Below, piece by piece: positions 43,691-51,519 of a stretch of 64,000 nucleotides of DNA (its first letter is position 1; each line of letters begins with the position of its first letter). A program made the translations under genes and the position numbers. The stretch is from Belnapia mucosa (GTDB lineage Bacteria; Pseudomonadota; Alphaproteobacteria; Acetobacterales; Acetobacteraceae): NCBI RefSeq assembly GCF_016775475.1, contig NZ_JAEUXJ010000002.1, positions 472,013-536,012 on the forward strand. The letters run 5' to 3'. The notes under the pieces were generated by a model. That model saw nothing but the letters and a program-made list of their open reading frames with translations, made no database searches and was not told the origin of the DNA.

Positions 43691-45100
43691 GTGCCGGCGG
43701 ATGCGTTCGGGCTGCTGCGGGACCTCGCTGAGGCGCCCGAGCGCCTTGCGCGGGGGCTGATCGGCCAGCCGCGCATCCGGCTGGCCGTCACCGGCCTGAC
43801 CCGCGCTGGGAAGACCGTCTTCCTCACCGCCCTCGTCGCCAACCTGTTGGCGGCGGGGCGGGGGCGTCGCACCCTGCCCCTGCTGGAACAGGCGGCGGGC
43901 GGGCGGCTGCGCGCCGTTCGCCTGGCGCCCTCCGGCACCGAACGCCTGCCGCGCTTCGATGTCGAGGCGCATCTGGCCGCGCTGGCCGCCGATCCACCCG
44001 CCTGGCCCGGCCGCACCGAGGATCTCTCGACCCTCGCGCTGGAGCTGGAGCTGGAACGGGGCGGCAGCCTGGGCGGGCTCTTCGGCAGCCTGATCGGCCA
44101 CCGCACCGTGACGCTGGAGCTGCTGGATTATCCCGGCGAATGGCTGCTCGACCTGCCGATGCTCGACCAGGATTACGCCGCCTGGTCGGCCGCGACGCTG
44201 ACACGGTTGCGGCGGGGCGAGCGGGCGGCGGCGGCGCGCGACTTCCTGGCCTGGGTCGATGCCCTGCCCGAGGGCGCCCCGGCCGATGAGGCGCTGGCCC
44301 GGCGCGGCCATGCGCTCTACCGCGATGCACTGCGCGCCTGCCGCGACACGCTCGGCTTCCGCTTCCTCCAGCCCGGCCGGGTGCTGAATCCGGGGCCGCG
44401 GGGGGAGACGCCGGTGCTCTGGTTCTTCCCCCTGCCGCATCCGCGCGGCCGGGGCCTCGGCGGGCTGATGGCGGAGCGGCATGCCGCCTATATCGCCGCC
44501 CAGCGGGCGGAATTCTTCGAACCCTTCTTTCGCCGCTTCGACCGCCAGGTGGTGCTGGTCGATGTGCTGGGCGCGCTGCATGCCGGCCGCGCCGCCTTCG
44601 AGGACACCGCCGAGGCGCTCGCCGCCATCGCCGGGGCGCTGCGCCATGGCGGCGGCTGGCTCGACTGGCTGACCGGCGCCGGCATCGCCCGCATCGCCTT
44701 CGCCGCGACCAAGGCCGACCATGTGCCGGCGCGGCAGCGGGATGCGCTGACGGCACTGCTCGGCCATCTGGTGGCCGGGCCGCAGGGCCGGGCGGGCGAG
44801 GCCGGGGTGCCGACCAGCGTGCATGCCCTCTCCTCGCTCCGCTGCACGGAGGATGATGTGGCGGTGCTGGATGGCCGGCCGGTTGCCGCGGTGCGGGGGC
44901 TGCTGCTCGCCGATGGCCGCAGCGCCAAGGTCTATCCCGGCGAGATCCCGCTGCGCCCGCCGGAGCCGGCCTTCTGGGACCATGGCTTCTTCGAGATGCC
45001 GGAATTCCAGCCGCCGCGGCTGGATCCCGCCGGCGGTTCGGGCGTCCCGCATCTCGGGCTGGATGCGCTGCTGGCGGCCCTGATCGGAGACGTGCTGTGA
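43691..45100 (+). CDS. ycjX: YcjX family P-loop GTPase-like protein (DUF463)
   Basis: A 469-residue protein. The P-loop is TGLTRAGKTVFLTALVANLL (34-53), followed by LLDYPGEWLLDLPML. The family-conserved LLEQAAGGRLRAV, FFEPFFRRFDRQVVLVDVLG, and FAATKADHVP segments are present. YcjX-type proteins are stress-linked nucleotide-binding proteins; the exact role is unknown. The start is GTG. It overlaps the ycjF-like gene by GTGA, the same pair order as in E. coli (ycjX-ycjF), where they belong to the phage-shock region. Confidence 0.9.
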   Translation: MPADAFGLLRDLAEAPERLARGLIGQPRIRLAVTGLTRAGKTVFLTALVANLLAAGRGRRTLPLLEQAAGGRLRAVRLAPSGTERLPRFDVEAHLAALAADPPAWPGRTEDLSTLALELELERGGSLGGLFGSLIGHRTVTLELLDYPGEWLLDLPMLDQDYAAWSAATLTRLRRGERAAAARDFLAWVDALPEGAPADEALARRGHALYRDALRACRDTLGFRFLQPGRVLNPGPRGETPVLWFFPLPHPRGRGLGGLMAERHAAYIAAQRAEFFEPFFRRFDRQVVLVDVLGALHAGRAAFEDTAEALAAIAGALRHGGGWLDWLTGAGIARIAFAATKADHVPARQRDALTALLGHLVAGPQGRAGEAGVPTSVHALSSLRCTEDDVAVLDGRPVAAVRGLLLADGRSAKVYPGEIPLRPPEPAFWDHGFFEMPEFQPPRLDPAGGSGVPHLGLDALLAALIGDVL

Positions 45101-45987
45101 GCGATCCGCTGCCGCCGCGGGGCCCCCGCATCATCATCGAGGAAGAGGCGCGGGACCAGGCCGCGCCGCGGCTCGACTTCCAATGGGAACAGGCGGTGGT
45201 GCCGGTCGCGCCGAAGGTGGCGCCCGCCCGCTGGTCCGGCATCGGCCGGGCGGTGACGGGGGCGGTGGTGCTCGGCATCGGCCTCGCCGCGCTGGATGCG
45301 GTGAATTTCGTCGTCGATCAGTTCGGCCGTGGGCCGGTGCAGGGCTGGGCGACGGCCGGGATCGTCGTCGCCGGCTTCGGCCTGCTGGGTTCGGGCATCT
45401 GGCGGGAATTCCGCGGCCTCGCGGCGCTCAAGGCGGTGGACCGGGCGCGGGCGGCCTTCGCCCGCGGCGCGCTGGAACCGGCCCGGGCCGAGGCGCTGCG
45501 CTGGGCCGGCAGCCTTGCCCAGGCCGCCAGCCTGCAGCCCGCCCTCCGCCAGGCCGGCAGCACCGAGGAATTGCGCGCCCTGCTGGAATCCGGCCCGCTA
45601 CAGACCCTGGATGCCGAGGCGCAGGCGCTGGGCCGGGTGGCGGCGGTGCAGGCTTTCTCGATCACCGCTGTCAGCCCCTCGCCGGGGCTGGATGCGCTGG
45701 TCTTCGCCTGGCGCGGCATCCGGCTGGTGCGGCAGGTGGCGGCGCTGCACGGGCTGCGGCCCGGCCTGTTCGGCACGGTGGCGCTGGTGCGGCGGACGCT
45801 GCTGGATGCGGCGACGGTGGCGGCGACCGACCTCGCGGTGGATACCGCCGCGCGGGCCCTGCTCTCGAACCGGCTGCTGGAGCAATTCGCCGGTGAGGCG
45901 GCGGCCGGCGCGGTCGCGGCGCGGCGGATGCTGCGCCTGTCCCGCGTCGCCGCCGAGGCCTGCCGGATCATCCCGCCGCGGAGCTAG
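45097..45987 (+). CDS. ycjF: YcjF/DUF697-family membrane protein (TIGR01620 type)
   Basis: A 296-residue protein with a Pro/Glu-rich N-terminal part (PPRGPRIIIEEEARDQA), two membrane helices (about 52-70 and 85-105, ending GLLGSGIWREFRGLAAL), and an Ala-rich helical domain. The C-terminal DUF697-like region includes ITAVSPSPGLDALVFAWRG. The start is GTG, overlapping ycjX. It likely works with YcjX at the inner membrane. Confidence 0.85.
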   Translation: MSDPLPPRGPRIIIEEEARDQAAPRLDFQWEQAVVPVAPKVAPARWSGIGRAVTGAVVLGIGLAALDAVNFVVDQFGRGPVQGWATAGIVVAGFGLLGSGIWREFRGLAALKAVDRARAAFARGALEPARAEALRWAGSLAQAASLQPALRQAGSTEELRALLESGPLQTLDAEAQALGRVAAVQAFSITAVSPSPGLDALVFAWRGIRLVRQVAALHGLRPGLFGTVALVRRTLLDAATVAATDLAVDTAARALLSNRLLEQFAGEAAAGAVAARRMLRLSRVAAEACRIIPPRS

Positions 45988-45993
45988 CCGGGC

Positions 45994-46584
45994 TCAGGCG
46001 TTGTCGGAGAGGTGGCCGAGCTCCCGCAGCGCCGCCTCGGCTTCCGGCTTCAGCCGCCATTCGGTCAGGGTCCGGCCGCCTTCCTCCCGGTCCGCCGGTG
46101 CGCAAAGCGCGACGCATTTCCACTGCTTGTCGCGATAGGGCACGAAATCCTGCGCCAGCCAGGCGCTGCGGGCGGCGCAGAGGCTGCCGACCCGCAGATG
46201 GAAGCTGTTGGCGCCCTTCTCCCCGGCATGCCGCGCCAACTCCTCGCCGGTGCTGCCCGGATGGGCGTGCAGAACCCGCAGCCAGGCCAGCTCCGTGGCC
46301 GTCGGCGGCTTGGCCTGGAAGGCGGCCAGGATGCGCTCGCCCGCCGGCAGGTCGCGCATCGCCTCGGTCACCGCCTCCAGGTCGATCACGGGGCGTGCCG
46401 CGCGCCCGGTCGGGGCGGGCTTCGCGGCCTCGCGCAGGGCCCGGTCGGCGGCGATCGCCTCCAGCAGCGCCGCCGCATTCGGGTCCTTGGGGCGCGCCAG
46501 GGCATTCGCCTCCATCACGGCCAGCTCCGCCGGGGTGCGGGAGGGGAGGGTGTTCAGCAGCCGATCGAGTTTGGGATTGCTCAT
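45994..46584 (-). CDS. Hypothetical protein, possible winged-helix fold
   Basis: A 196-residue protein not recognised by family. The N-terminal 85 residues are helical (LDRLLNTLPSRTPAELAVME), with a Pro/Arg linker. The middle segment (TATELAWLRVLHAHPGSTGE onwards to FHLRVG) has helix-turn-helix-like spacing, followed by a two-Cys strand region (WKCVALCAP). The ATG at 46584 is used; the codon before it is TTG. It is convergent with ycjF and lies 57 bases downstream of the Bug receptor gene, on the same strand. Function unknown. Confidence 0.6.
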   Translation of the reverse strand: MSNPKLDRLLNTLPSRTPAELAVMEANALARPKDPNAAALLEAIAADRALREAAKPAPTGRAARPVIDLEAVTEAMRDLPAGERILAAFQAKPPTATELAWLRVLHAHPGSTGEELARHAGEKGANSFHLRVGSLCAARSAWLAQDFVPYRDKQWKCVALCAPADREEGGRTLTEWRLKPEAEAALRELGHLSDNA

Positions 46585-46641
46585 CAATGGTTCATACGCC
46601 TGTTTCGCCCCAGGCGCGAATGTGGCCTTCCCCCGGCGCCC

Positions 46642-47616
46642 TCAGCCCTCCAGCCGGACATTGGCGATCCGGGCCACCTCACGCCACTGGGCGATTTCGC
46701 GGCGGACGAAATCGGCGAATTCCTGCGGGGTGCCGGGGGCAGCGGTCCCGCCCAGCTCGATGAAGCGGGCCTGCATCGCCGGCTGGCGCAGGATGTCGCC
46801 GACATCGGCATTCACGCGGCGCAGAATCTCCTCCGGCGTCCCGGCCGGGGCGCAGAGGCCGGTCCAGCCATAGGCGCCATAGCCCGGCGCCACCGTCTCG
46901 GCGATGGTCGGCACATCGGGCAGCTGCGGCGCCCGCTCCGGCGTCGTCACCGCCACGGGGATGACCTTCCCCGCCTGGATATGCGGCAGGGCCGAGGCGA
47001 CGCTGTCGAACATCAGCTTGACGTTGCCGGAGAGCAGGTCGGCCATGGCCGGCCCGCTGCCGCGGTAATGCACCATGTTCACCTTGATGCCGGTGCGATG
47101 GACGAAGAGCTCGGCCGACATGTGCTGGCTGGTCGCCGGCCCCGCCGTCGCCACATCGATCGCCCCCGGCGCCGCCTTGGCCGCCTGCACGATCTCCGCC
47201 GCGCTCCGCAGGCCGAGCGAGGGATGCGCCACGATCAGCAGCGGCAGCACCACGACATTGGTGATGAAGGCGAAGTCCCGCTCGGCATCATAGGGGATGC
47301 GCGGCAGGACCGAGGGGTTGACGCCGAGCGTCCCCGAGGTCCCGGCCGTCAGCGTATAGCCATCCGGCGCCGCCCGCGCGCCCGCCTCCAGCGCCGGCGC
47401 GCCGGCCCCGCCGCCGCGATTCTCGACGATGACGCGCTGCGGCCAGCGGCGCGACAGCTCATCAGCATAGAGCCGGGTGAAGATGTCCGCCGCCTGGCCG
47501 GGCGGGAAGGGAACGATGATGCGCACCGGCTTCTCTGGCCAGGCCGGCTGCGCCCGCGCCAAGCTGGGGAGGATGGCGGCGGCGGCCAGGAGGCTGCGGC
47601 GGGTGGCGAGCGGCAT
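46642..47616 (-). CDS. Bug-family tripartite tricarboxylate transporter receptor (TctC-like)
   Basis: A 324-residue periplasmic binding protein. It has a signal peptide with twin arginine-like start (ATRRSLLAAAAILPSLARAQ), then WPEKPVRIIVPFPPGQAADI, VENRGGGAGAPALEAGARAA, DGYTLTAGTSGTLGVNPSVL and VHYRGSGPAMADLLSGNV. Bug receptors bind carboxylates such as citrate, tartrate or succinate. GGGAGGAACAG lies directly before the ATG. The divergent neighbour is a tartrate dehydrogenase-like enzyme 61 bases away, suggesting a hydroxy-dicarboxylate ligand. No TctA/TctB genes are adjacent. Confidence 0.88.
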   Translation of the reverse strand: MPLATRRSLLAAAAILPSLARAQPAWPEKPVRIIVPFPPGQAADIFTRLYADELSRRWPQRVIVENRGGGAGAPALEAGARAAPDGYTLTAGTSGTLGVNPSVLPRIPYDAERDFAFITNVVVLPLLIVAHPSLGLRSAAEIVQAAKAAPGAIDVATAGPATSQHMSAELFVHRTGIKVNMVHYRGSGPAMADLLSGNVKLMFDSVASALPHIQAGKVIPVAVTTPERAPQLPDVPTIAETVAPGYGAYGWTGLCAPAGTPEEILRRVNADVGDILRQPAMQARFIELGGTAAPGTPQEFADFVRREIAQWREVARIANVRLEG

Positions 47617-47677
47617 GAACTGTTCCTCCCGGTTCGTTTGCCGCAGGATGCGGCCAATGACGGGGGAGGGGAAGCGG

Positions 47678-48763
47678 ATGGCGGCCAATTCGGTGCGGGT
47701 CGCGGTGCTGCCGGGCGATGGCATCGGCACGGAGGTGACCGAGGCGACGCTCGCGGTGCTGGAGCGGCTGACGCGGCGCTACGGCATCGGCCTCTCGACC
47801 GAGACGCTGCCGGCCGGCGCCTTCCACTACCAGGCAACCGGCGAGGCCTTCCCGGAGGCCAGCTTCCAGGCGGCCAAATCCGCCGATGCCATCCTGCTCG
47901 GTGCCATGGGCTGGCCCGGCATCCGCCAGGCGGATGGCACGGAGATCGCGCCGCAGCTCGATCTCCGCTTCCGCCTTGGCCTCTATGCCGGGGTGCGGCC
48001 GGTGCGCGCCATCCCCGGCGTGCCGGTGGCATTGGCCGACCCCCGCGCCGGGGGGATCGATTTCGTGCTGGTCCGCGAGAGCACGGAGGGGCTGTTCCAT
48101 TCGCGCGGCACCGGCCTCGTGACCGAGGATATGGCGGAGGAGACGCTGCGGATCACCCGCGCCACCACGGAAAAGCTCTCCCGTTTCAGCTTCCGCCTTG
48201 CCGAGCGGCGGGCGGCACGGCTCGGACGCAAGGGGCGGGTGACGCTGGTGGACAAGGCCAATGTCTTCCGCGCCTTCGCCTTCATGCGCGCGGTCTTCGA
48301 TGGCGTCGCCAAGGAATTCCCCGGCATCGAGAGCGGCCATCACTATGTGGACGCCATGGCCCTCGACCTGGTGCGGCACCCCTGGGCCTTCGATGTGCTG
48401 CCGACCGAGAACATGTTCGGCGACATCCTCTCCGACCTCGCCGCCGGCTTGGTGGGCGGGATGGGCTTCTCGCCCTCGGCCGATATCGGCGATGAGCATG
48501 CGGTGTTCCAGCCGGCGCATGGCACGGCACCCGACATCGCCGGGAAGGGTATCGCGAACCCCACCGCGACGCTCCTCTCGGCGGCGATGATGCTGGATTG
48601 GCTCGCCAGCCGCGGCGCCGGCGGGGCCTTTGCCGAGGCCGCAGCCGAGCTGGAAGGCGCGGTGGATGGCGCCTTCGCCACCGGCCTCCGCACCGCCGAT
48701 ATCGGTGGCCGGGACGACACCGCCGCGGTGGTGCGGGCGGTCTCGGACCGGCTCGGCGCGTGA
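47678..48763 (+). CDS. Tartrate dehydrogenase/isopropylmalate dehydrogenase-family enzyme
   Basis: A 361-residue NAD-dependent beta-decarboxylating dehydrogenase. Landmarks are VAVLPGDGIGTEVTEATL, LGAMGWPG, LDLRFRLGLYAGVRPV, VLVRESTEGLFHSRG, and VTLVDKANVFRAFAFMRAVF. Then come the metal-binding region VLPTENMFGDILSDLAAGL and FQPAHGTAPDIAGKGIANP. The YAGVRPV and STEGLFHSRG forms resemble tartrate/isocitrate-type rather than leucine pathway enzymes. GGGGGAGGGG precedes the ATG. Context with the Bug receptor supports use on tartrate or malate-like acids. leuB cannot be fully excluded, but no leu genes are near. Confidence 0.82.
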   Translation: MAANSVRVAVLPGDGIGTEVTEATLAVLERLTRRYGIGLSTETLPAGAFHYQATGEAFPEASFQAAKSADAILLGAMGWPGIRQADGTEIAPQLDLRFRLGLYAGVRPVRAIPGVPVALADPRAGGIDFVLVRESTEGLFHSRGTGLVTEDMAEETLRITRATTEKLSRFSFRLAERRAARLGRKGRVTLVDKANVFRAFAFMRAVFDGVAKEFPGIESGHHYVDAMALDLVRHPWAFDVLPTENMFGDILSDLAAGLVGGMGFSPSADIGDEHAVFQPAHGTAPDIAGKGIANPTATLLSAAMMLDWLASRGAGGAFAEAAAELEGAVDGAFATGLRTADIGGRDDTAAVVRAVSDRLGA

Positions 48764-48902
48764 TCTCCCGCCGCGGGCTGCGACGCGGCTTCGGTAGTCC
48801 TCGTACGGCTTCCATGCCGAAGGGGGCATCCTGGTCGGGGCCTATGTCGGAGAGAATGCCTTCGGCGAGCGCTTCGCCGCCGGCATCGCGGTGGGCCGCC
48901 TC
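48764..48902. other. Short stretch with a gene-fragment-like open frame
   Basis: The 139 bases between convergent genes hold a plus-strand open frame from 48798 that reads YGFHAEGGILVGAYVGENAF, then GERFAAGIAVGRL. It runs into the next gene's antisense. It looks protein-like but I cannot name it. It may be a remnant or chance. Confidence 0.25.
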
Positions 48903-49481
48903 TTAATCCTCAATGCGGCGCCAGCCGGATGTCAGGACACGGTCGGACCTGCCGAATGAGTAGACGTTCCCGCCGCCACCACCGGGCTGGTCCTCGCTGC
49001 GGCTGATCGGCACGCCTTTCAGATGACAAAGCAGGAGCGTGCCGACAGCGCCGTGGGAGACGATGGCGATATCACCCCGATCGGGCGCTCGGGCCATCAC
49101 CTGTCCCGCCGCGCTCAGGATCCTGCGCTGGGCATCAACCGCCCGCTCCCATCCCCGGACGCTGTCGTCTGGGCAGGCGAAGAATGCGTCAGCCATCGCC
49201 TCGAAGGCGTCCTTTGGAAGGTAGCCGGTCGCCGAGCGATCATTCTCGCCCAGCTCCTCGATGACCACCGACGACAGGCCGAATCGCTCCGCGATCATGC
49301 GCGCCGCATCCCTGGCCTTCCGCTCGGCGCTGCTGAACACCGATCCCAGACGGCTCATCCAGGGTCGTTCGAGGGCGAGAGCCATGCGGGCGATCCCGGT
49401 GGCGGACAGGGGCCATTCCGGCACCGGCACCGCCGGGTCGATCACGACTTCCGGGTGGGTGATGAAATGTACCAGCGTCAT
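48903..49481 (-). CDS. Histidine phosphatase superfamily protein with altered RHG motif
   Basis: A 192-residue protein of the phosphoglycerate mutase-like fold. The usual N-terminal R-H-G is replaced by T-H-P (VHFITHPEV), keeping the nucleophile His. The second Arg (SSAERKARDAARMIAERFG), the acid (VVIEELGENDRS), and the second His (DIAIVSHGAVGTLLLCH) are present. Loss of the RHG Arg could lower phosphatase activity or change the substrate. The ATG at 49481 is preceded by GAAGGAGGATGCG, a strong ribosome site. The substrate is unknown. Confidence 0.8.
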   Translation of the reverse strand: MTLVHFITHPEVVIDPAVPVPEWPLSATGIARMALALERPWMSRLGSVFSSAERKARDAARMIAERFGLSSVVIEELGENDRSATGYLPKDAFEAMADAFFACPDDSVRGWERAVDAQRRILSAAGQVMARAPDRGDIAIVSHGAVGTLLLCHLKGVPISRSEDQPGGGGGNVYSFGRSDRVLTSGWRRIED

Positions 49482-49573
49482 CGCATCCTCCTTCGCCCCG
49501 TCCGGTGTCTGGTCCGGCTTCCGTTGGAACAGCGGATGTCGTCCCAGCCTCCTTCGGACCTCCGGCCTTCGCT

Positions 49574-50290
49574 CTAACCGATCGCCAGCAGCATCCGCGC
49601 CAATTCCTCCGGCGCCGTCACCATGGCGTCGTGGCCGGTGGCGATTTCCAGCCAGTTCCAGCCGGGCTGCGTCTTCACCCTCTCCCGCGCCCAGGCCAGC
49701 GGCGCATACCAGGGATCGGTGCAGGCGATGTAGCTGCGCGGCAGGCCATTGCCAGGCGGATGCCGCAGATGCAGCGGCGTCCGGTAGGTGCCGGCCGGGT
49801 GCGGCGTCATCCGCCGGCGCAGCCAGGCGGCGCGGGGATGGTCCTCCGGCACGCCGAAGGCCGCGACCGGCGGCGGCATGGCGACGATCCCGCCGCCCTG
49901 CTCCATCACGGCGCGCCGCCGCTCCTCGGCCTGGCCAGCGGGCATGCAGCCCCAGGGCGTGTCGCCATCGCCCAGCACCATGGCATCGAGATACACCAGG
50001 TGCCGGATGCGGTGCGGGATGCGGTCGGCCGCGCCGGTGATGGCATTGCCGCCGAAGCTGTGGCCGACCAGGATCGCCTCCTCGACCTCCTCCGCCTCCA
50101 TATGCTCGACGAGGTCGGTGACGAAGGTCTCCAGCGTGATGGCGGCCGAGAGCAGGTGCCGCCGCTCGCCGAGGCCGGTCTGGGTCGGGGTGGTGACGCG
50201 ATGGCCCGCGGCGCGCAGCCGGTCGGCCACAGCATCCCAGCACCAGCCGCCATGGAAGGCGCCGTGCAGCAGCACATAGGTCCTACCCAT
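49574..50290 (-). CDS. Alpha/beta hydrolase (hydroxynitrile lyase/salicylate esterase-like)
   Basis: A 238-residue single-domain hydrolase. The oxyanion region is YVLLHGAFHGGWCWDAVADR, the nucleophile elbow GHSFGGNAI, and the catalytic His in EIATGHDAMVTAPEELARM. This pattern (short, W-C-W near the start) is typical of the esterase group related to plant HNL/SABP2. The substrate is unknown. It is 11 bases downstream of the outer membrane-like protein gene and 92 bases upstream of the phosphatase gene. Confidence 0.85.
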   Translation of the reverse strand: MGRTYVLLHGAFHGGWCWDAVADRLRAAGHRVTTPTQTGLGERRHLLSAAITLETFVTDLVEHMEAEEVEEAILVGHSFGGNAITGAADRIPHRIRHLVYLDAMVLGDGDTPWGCMPAGQAEERRRAVMEQGGGIVAMPPPVAAFGVPEDHPRAAWLRRRMTPHPAGTYRTPLHLRHPPGNGLPRSYIACTDPWYAPLAWARERVKTQPGWNWLEIATGHDAMVTAPEELARMLLAIG

Positions 50291-50301
50291 CTCCGCTCCT
50301 C

Positions 50302-51042
50302 TCAGAAATCGACGCTCAGGATCATCTTGCCGGCCCAGCGGTCGCCCGCATGGGTCAGGCCGTGCCCGACCCCCAGATGCAGGGCGTAGCGTTCGGTCAG
50401 CTTGACGTCGGTGGTGAGGAAGAGCTGATGCGCCTGGCCATGCGGCGCGTCCGGCCGGCTGAAGCGGCCGAAATCCATGTAGTGCTCGATGCCGAGCCAG
50501 ACCGTCGGCGCCACCTGCCGCACGACACGCGCCGCGGGGGTGAAGAGCGGCCCACCGCGGCCGATCGGAATCTCCACCGCCGGATTGAGGATGAGCTGCC
50601 AGGGCCCGCTGCGCAGGTCGATGATCGGCCGCAGCGTCATCGCCCAATCGGTCTCGGAGAAGCGCGTGGACTGGTGGCGGATCTCGATATCGCCGCCATA
50701 GGCGAAGGGCCGGTCGGCGGCGCCCGGGCTGATGAAGGTGTTCCGGACCTTGAAGCCGCCGCCATAGAGGTCGCCGGAGAATTCCCGCGCCACCGGCAGC
50801 AGCAGCGCCACCTCGTGCCAGGGCGCGGTCGCATAGCCGATCTCGGCCGTGGCGAGGATGCCGTTTCGCGGTGCGTCGTTATCGCCCAGCCGCCCGCGCC
50901 GCCCTGCATTCAGATGCAGGTTGAGGTCGGGCAGGCCCTGTTCGGCAATACGGCCGTCGAAGATCTGGAACTCGTCGAAACCCGCCGCGCCGGCCGGGGT
51001 GGCGAGGGCGAGCAGAATCATGGCCTGGAGAAGACGGCGCAT
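50302..51042 (-). CDS. Exported, probably outer-membrane beta-barrel protein of unknown function
   Basis: A 246-residue protein with a signal peptide (RRLLQAMILLALATPAGA). The body has many alternating amphipathic strands (LLLPVAREFSGDLYGGG, FAYGGDIEIRHQSTRF), ending in LSVDF with the terminal Phe usual for outer membrane barrels. I do not recognise a named family. Its last ~19 residues (GLTHAGDRWAGKMILSVDF) are repeated in altered form just upstream at 51050-51106, a sign of former tandem copies. Confidence 0.65.
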   Translation of the reverse strand: MRRLLQAMILLALATPAGAAGFDEFQIFDGRIAEQGLPDLNLHLNAGRRGRLGDNDAPRNGILATAEIGYATAPWHEVALLLPVAREFSGDLYGGGFKVRNTFISPGAADRPFAYGGDIEIRHQSTRFSETDWAMTLRPIIDLRSGPWQLILNPAVEIPIGRGGPLFTPAARVVRQVAPTVWLGIEHYMDFGRFSRPDAPHGQAHQLFLTTDVKLTERYALHLGVGHGLTHAGDRWAGKMILSVDF

Positions 51043-51049
51043 AAAGGTC

Positions 51050-51109
51050 CTAGAAGCTGATGCCGAAGATGGTCTTCACCGCCCAGCGGTCGCTGGCCGG
51101 AGTCAGGCC
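51050..51109 (-). pseudogene. Remnant C-terminal end of a second copy of the barrel protein gene
   Basis: On the minus strand this segment reads GLTPASDRWAVKTIFGISF followed by a stop. That has 11 of 19 residues identical to the last 19 residues of the 50302-51042 protein and the same terminal Phe-stop. The thioesterase stop codon (51103-51105) falls inside the GLT codons, so the thioesterase gene end and the remnant are fused at a junction. Only the gene tail survives. Confidence 0.7.
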
Positions 51110-51519
51110 GCGGTGGGCCCGATGACGGCCCAGGTCGTCGTGATATGCGCCGCGATCTCCTCGCTGCCCTCGGCGCGCAGCAGGATCTCGCCGAAGACCA
51201 TGCGCTTGCCGCGCTTGACCAGCCGTGCCTCGGCCAGCACCGGGCCGCTGCCGGCGGGGCGGAGGAAATTCACCGTCATGGTGGAGGTCACGCTCTCGTC
51301 GCGGCCTTCGGTCAGCGACAGCAGCGCCGCCCACATCGCCACATCGGCGAGGCCCATCAGCGCCGGGCCGGAGATGGTGTTCCCCGGCCGCAGCAGCAGC
51401 GGCTGCGCCGGCAGGCGCAGCAGGGCGCGGCCCGCGGCGGCCTCCAGCACCTCGATTCCCCAGGCCTCGGCCAGCGGCACGCCGCGCCGCATCACCGCCT
51501 GGATTCCGGCAATATCCAT
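51103..51519 (-). CDS. Hot-dog fold thioesterase (PaaI/DUF4442-like)
   Basis: A 138-residue protein with the hot-dog pattern PLAEAWGIEVLEAAAGRALL, then RPGNTISGPALMGLADVAMW and TMTVNFLRPAGSGPVLAEAR. The Asp in GLADVAMW is at the place of the usual catalytic acid. Members hydrolyse acyl-CoA thioesters. The start overlaps the hutI stop (ATGA), so it is expressed with the histidine degradation genes, although no role for a thioesterase in that pathway is established. Its stop lies in the duplicated gene-end remnant. Confidence 0.82.
   Translation of the reverse strand: MDIAGIQAVMRRGVPLAEAWGIEVLEAAAGRALLRLPAQPLLLRPGNTISGPALMGLADVAMWAALLSLTEGRDESVTSTMTVNFLRPAGSGPVLAEARLVKRGKRMVFGEILLRAEGSEEIAAHITTTWAVIGPTAA

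Noticed and set aside
47678-48763. Assignment as leuB (3-isopropylmalate dehydrogenase)
   Set aside because: No leu genes are near. The divergent Bug receptor and the active-site segment forms favour a tartrate/isocitrate-type enzyme, though leuB is not fully excluded.
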